Program-made: the position numbers and the translations under genes
Shown: piece by piece, positions 5,722 through 6,388 of the stretch
Layout of the letters: every line of letters starts with the position of its first letter
Position numbering within the stretch: position 1 is the first letter of the stretch
DNA from: an uncultured Paracoccaceae bacterium
GTDB lineage: Bacteria > Pseudomonadota > Alphaproteobacteria > Rhodobacterales > Rhodobacteraceae
Reading direction: 5' to 3'
Assembly: GCA_937927885.1 (NCBI GenBank)
Contig: CALEZJ010000175.1
Span: forward strand, 1-6,388
Length of the DNA stretch: 6,388 bases
Notes under the pieces: model-generated
What the model saw: the letters and a program-made list of their open reading frames with translations, nothing else
Databases searched by the model: none
What the model was told of the DNA's origin: nothing

Positions 5722-6388
5722 TCCTTGACATCCCGCAGGTGGGGAAGGGCCTTGCGCAGATAGTCCCAACCGGTGATCGCCGTCAGCGCCGCCGCGAACC
5801 AGATCATCAGCAGCCCAACGGTCCAGACCACCTCGCCCGACACATTGGCCAGCGACAGCACGTTCAGATCGGCGTCGATCCCGGTCTGCCGCATTTCCGC
5901 GATCAGGGCGCGGTTGCGGGCCAAGGCCTGTTCACGCACATATTCCAGCCCCATCGCGGCAAAGAGCGTGGCAATCGCCAGCATCTGCGCGGTGGTTTTC
6001 CACTTGGCAAGTTTCGTGACCTTCAGGTGCAGCGAGGCATTGCCGAGGTATTCGCGCAGCCCCGACACGAAGACCTCGCGAAACAGGATCAGCGTGGCGG
6101 GCAGGATCAGCCAGGGGTCCATTCCGGAATAGCCGGTGATGACCAGCAGCGCGATCACCACCATCATCGCGATGACGACCATCGCCTTGTCGGCGATCGG
6201 GTCGAGCATGGCACCGATCCGGCTTTCCTGCCGCCAGAGGCGGGCGAGATAGCCGTCGAAATAATCGGTGATCGCCGCGACCACGAACAGGACCAGTGCC
6301 GCCCAGTCCGCCCAGGGCCGGGCGAAATAGAGGAACATGATCGCAACCCCCGGCGCCGCAATCAGGCGCAGGACGGTCAGGATATTGG
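5718..6388 (-). CDS. pgsA: CDP-diacylglycerol--glycerol-3-phosphate 3-phosphatidyltransferase PgsA (5' end outside window)
   Basis: PgsA is an inner-membrane enzyme that joins glycerol-3-phosphate to CDP-diacylglycerol, releasing CMP and forming phosphatidylglycerophosphate, the precursor of phosphatidylglycerol and cardiolipin. The window shows 222 residues; the frame is open to its edge and begins NILTVLRLIAAPG, which is normally only a few residues from the start, so little is missing. The CDP-alcohol phosphotransferase signature is complete: D41-xx-D44-G45-xx-A48-R49, eight residues, G58-xxx-D62-xxx-D66 (numbered from the first visible residue). Several hydrophobic helices follow. It is longer than E. 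coli PgsA (about 182 residues), with an extra charged segment before the last helix (near YVREQALARNRALIAEMRQ) that could be a loop. The ATG at 6338 is internal, since conserved sequence lies upstream. The stop overlaps the moaD start. In related genomes uvrC commonly lies upstream, which is not visible here. Confidence 0.94.
   Translation of the reverse strand, partial: NILTVLRLIAAPGVAIMFLYFARPWADWAALVLFVVAAITDYFDGYLARLWRQESRIGAMLDPIADKAMVVIAMMVVIALLVITGYSGMDPWLILPATLILFREVFVSGLREYLGNASLHLKVTKLAKWKTTAQMLAIATLFAAMGLEYVREQALARNRALIAEMRQTGIDADLNVLSLANVSGEVVWTVGLLMIWFAAALTAITGWDYLRKALPHLRDVKE

Noticed and set aside
5722..5769. Longer MoaD start at 5769
   Set aside because: It would add 16 residues overlapping pgsA, while the ATG at 5721 begins exactly at the conserved first strand and forms a standard ATGA overlap.
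5168..6132. Plus-strand open frames opposite moaE, moaD and pgsA
   Set aside because: Antisense to three genes with intact catalytic motifs; no recognisable domains.

Overview
This GC-rich window (high G/C at third codon positions on both strands) looks like chromosomal DNA of an alphaproteobacterium, most likely of the Rhodobacterales (Paracoccaceae). The evidence is the protein sequences themselves (RsmE, UbiA, MoaE, MoaD, PgsA) and the gene order, which as I remember it is common in that group. I see no mobile elements, tRNAs, rRNAs or CRISPR arrays, and coding density is close to complete.

Layout: (1) rsmE on the minus strand (20-808) encodes the 16S rRNA m3U1498 methyltransferase. It is head-to-head with ubiA on the plus strand (821-1852), which encodes 4-hydroxybenzoate polyprenyltransferase of ubiquinone synthesis. 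Their chosen start codons lie only 12 bp apart. (2) After a 62-bp gap holding a compact inverted repeat, three plus-strand genes follow. The first is a 663-residue membrane-anchored or secreted OmpA-family protein (1915-3906). The second is a 107-residue membrane-anchored coiled-coil protein (3923-4246). The third is a 231-residue predicted exported protein of unknown function (4303-4998). (3) On the minus strand and convergent with that set is a tight run, pgsA (5' end off the window) - moaD - moaE. It makes phosphatidylglycerophosphate synthase and the two subunits of molybdopterin synthase.

How they work together: the two flanking blocks are housekeeping (ribosome modification, quinone synthesis, anionic phospholipid and molybdenum cofactor). 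The central trio is the least understood part. One protein has a peptidoglycan-binding OmpA domain, one is a short inner-membrane coiled-coil protein, and one is an exported alpha/beta protein. Shared strand, close packing and envelope-type features suggest a cell-envelope module, but its function is not evident from sequence. The OmpA-like protein is the most interesting single gene. Its long N-terminal part appears to be three diverged copies of a BON-like repeat unit of about 120 residues, and it ends in an Asp/His-rich tail.
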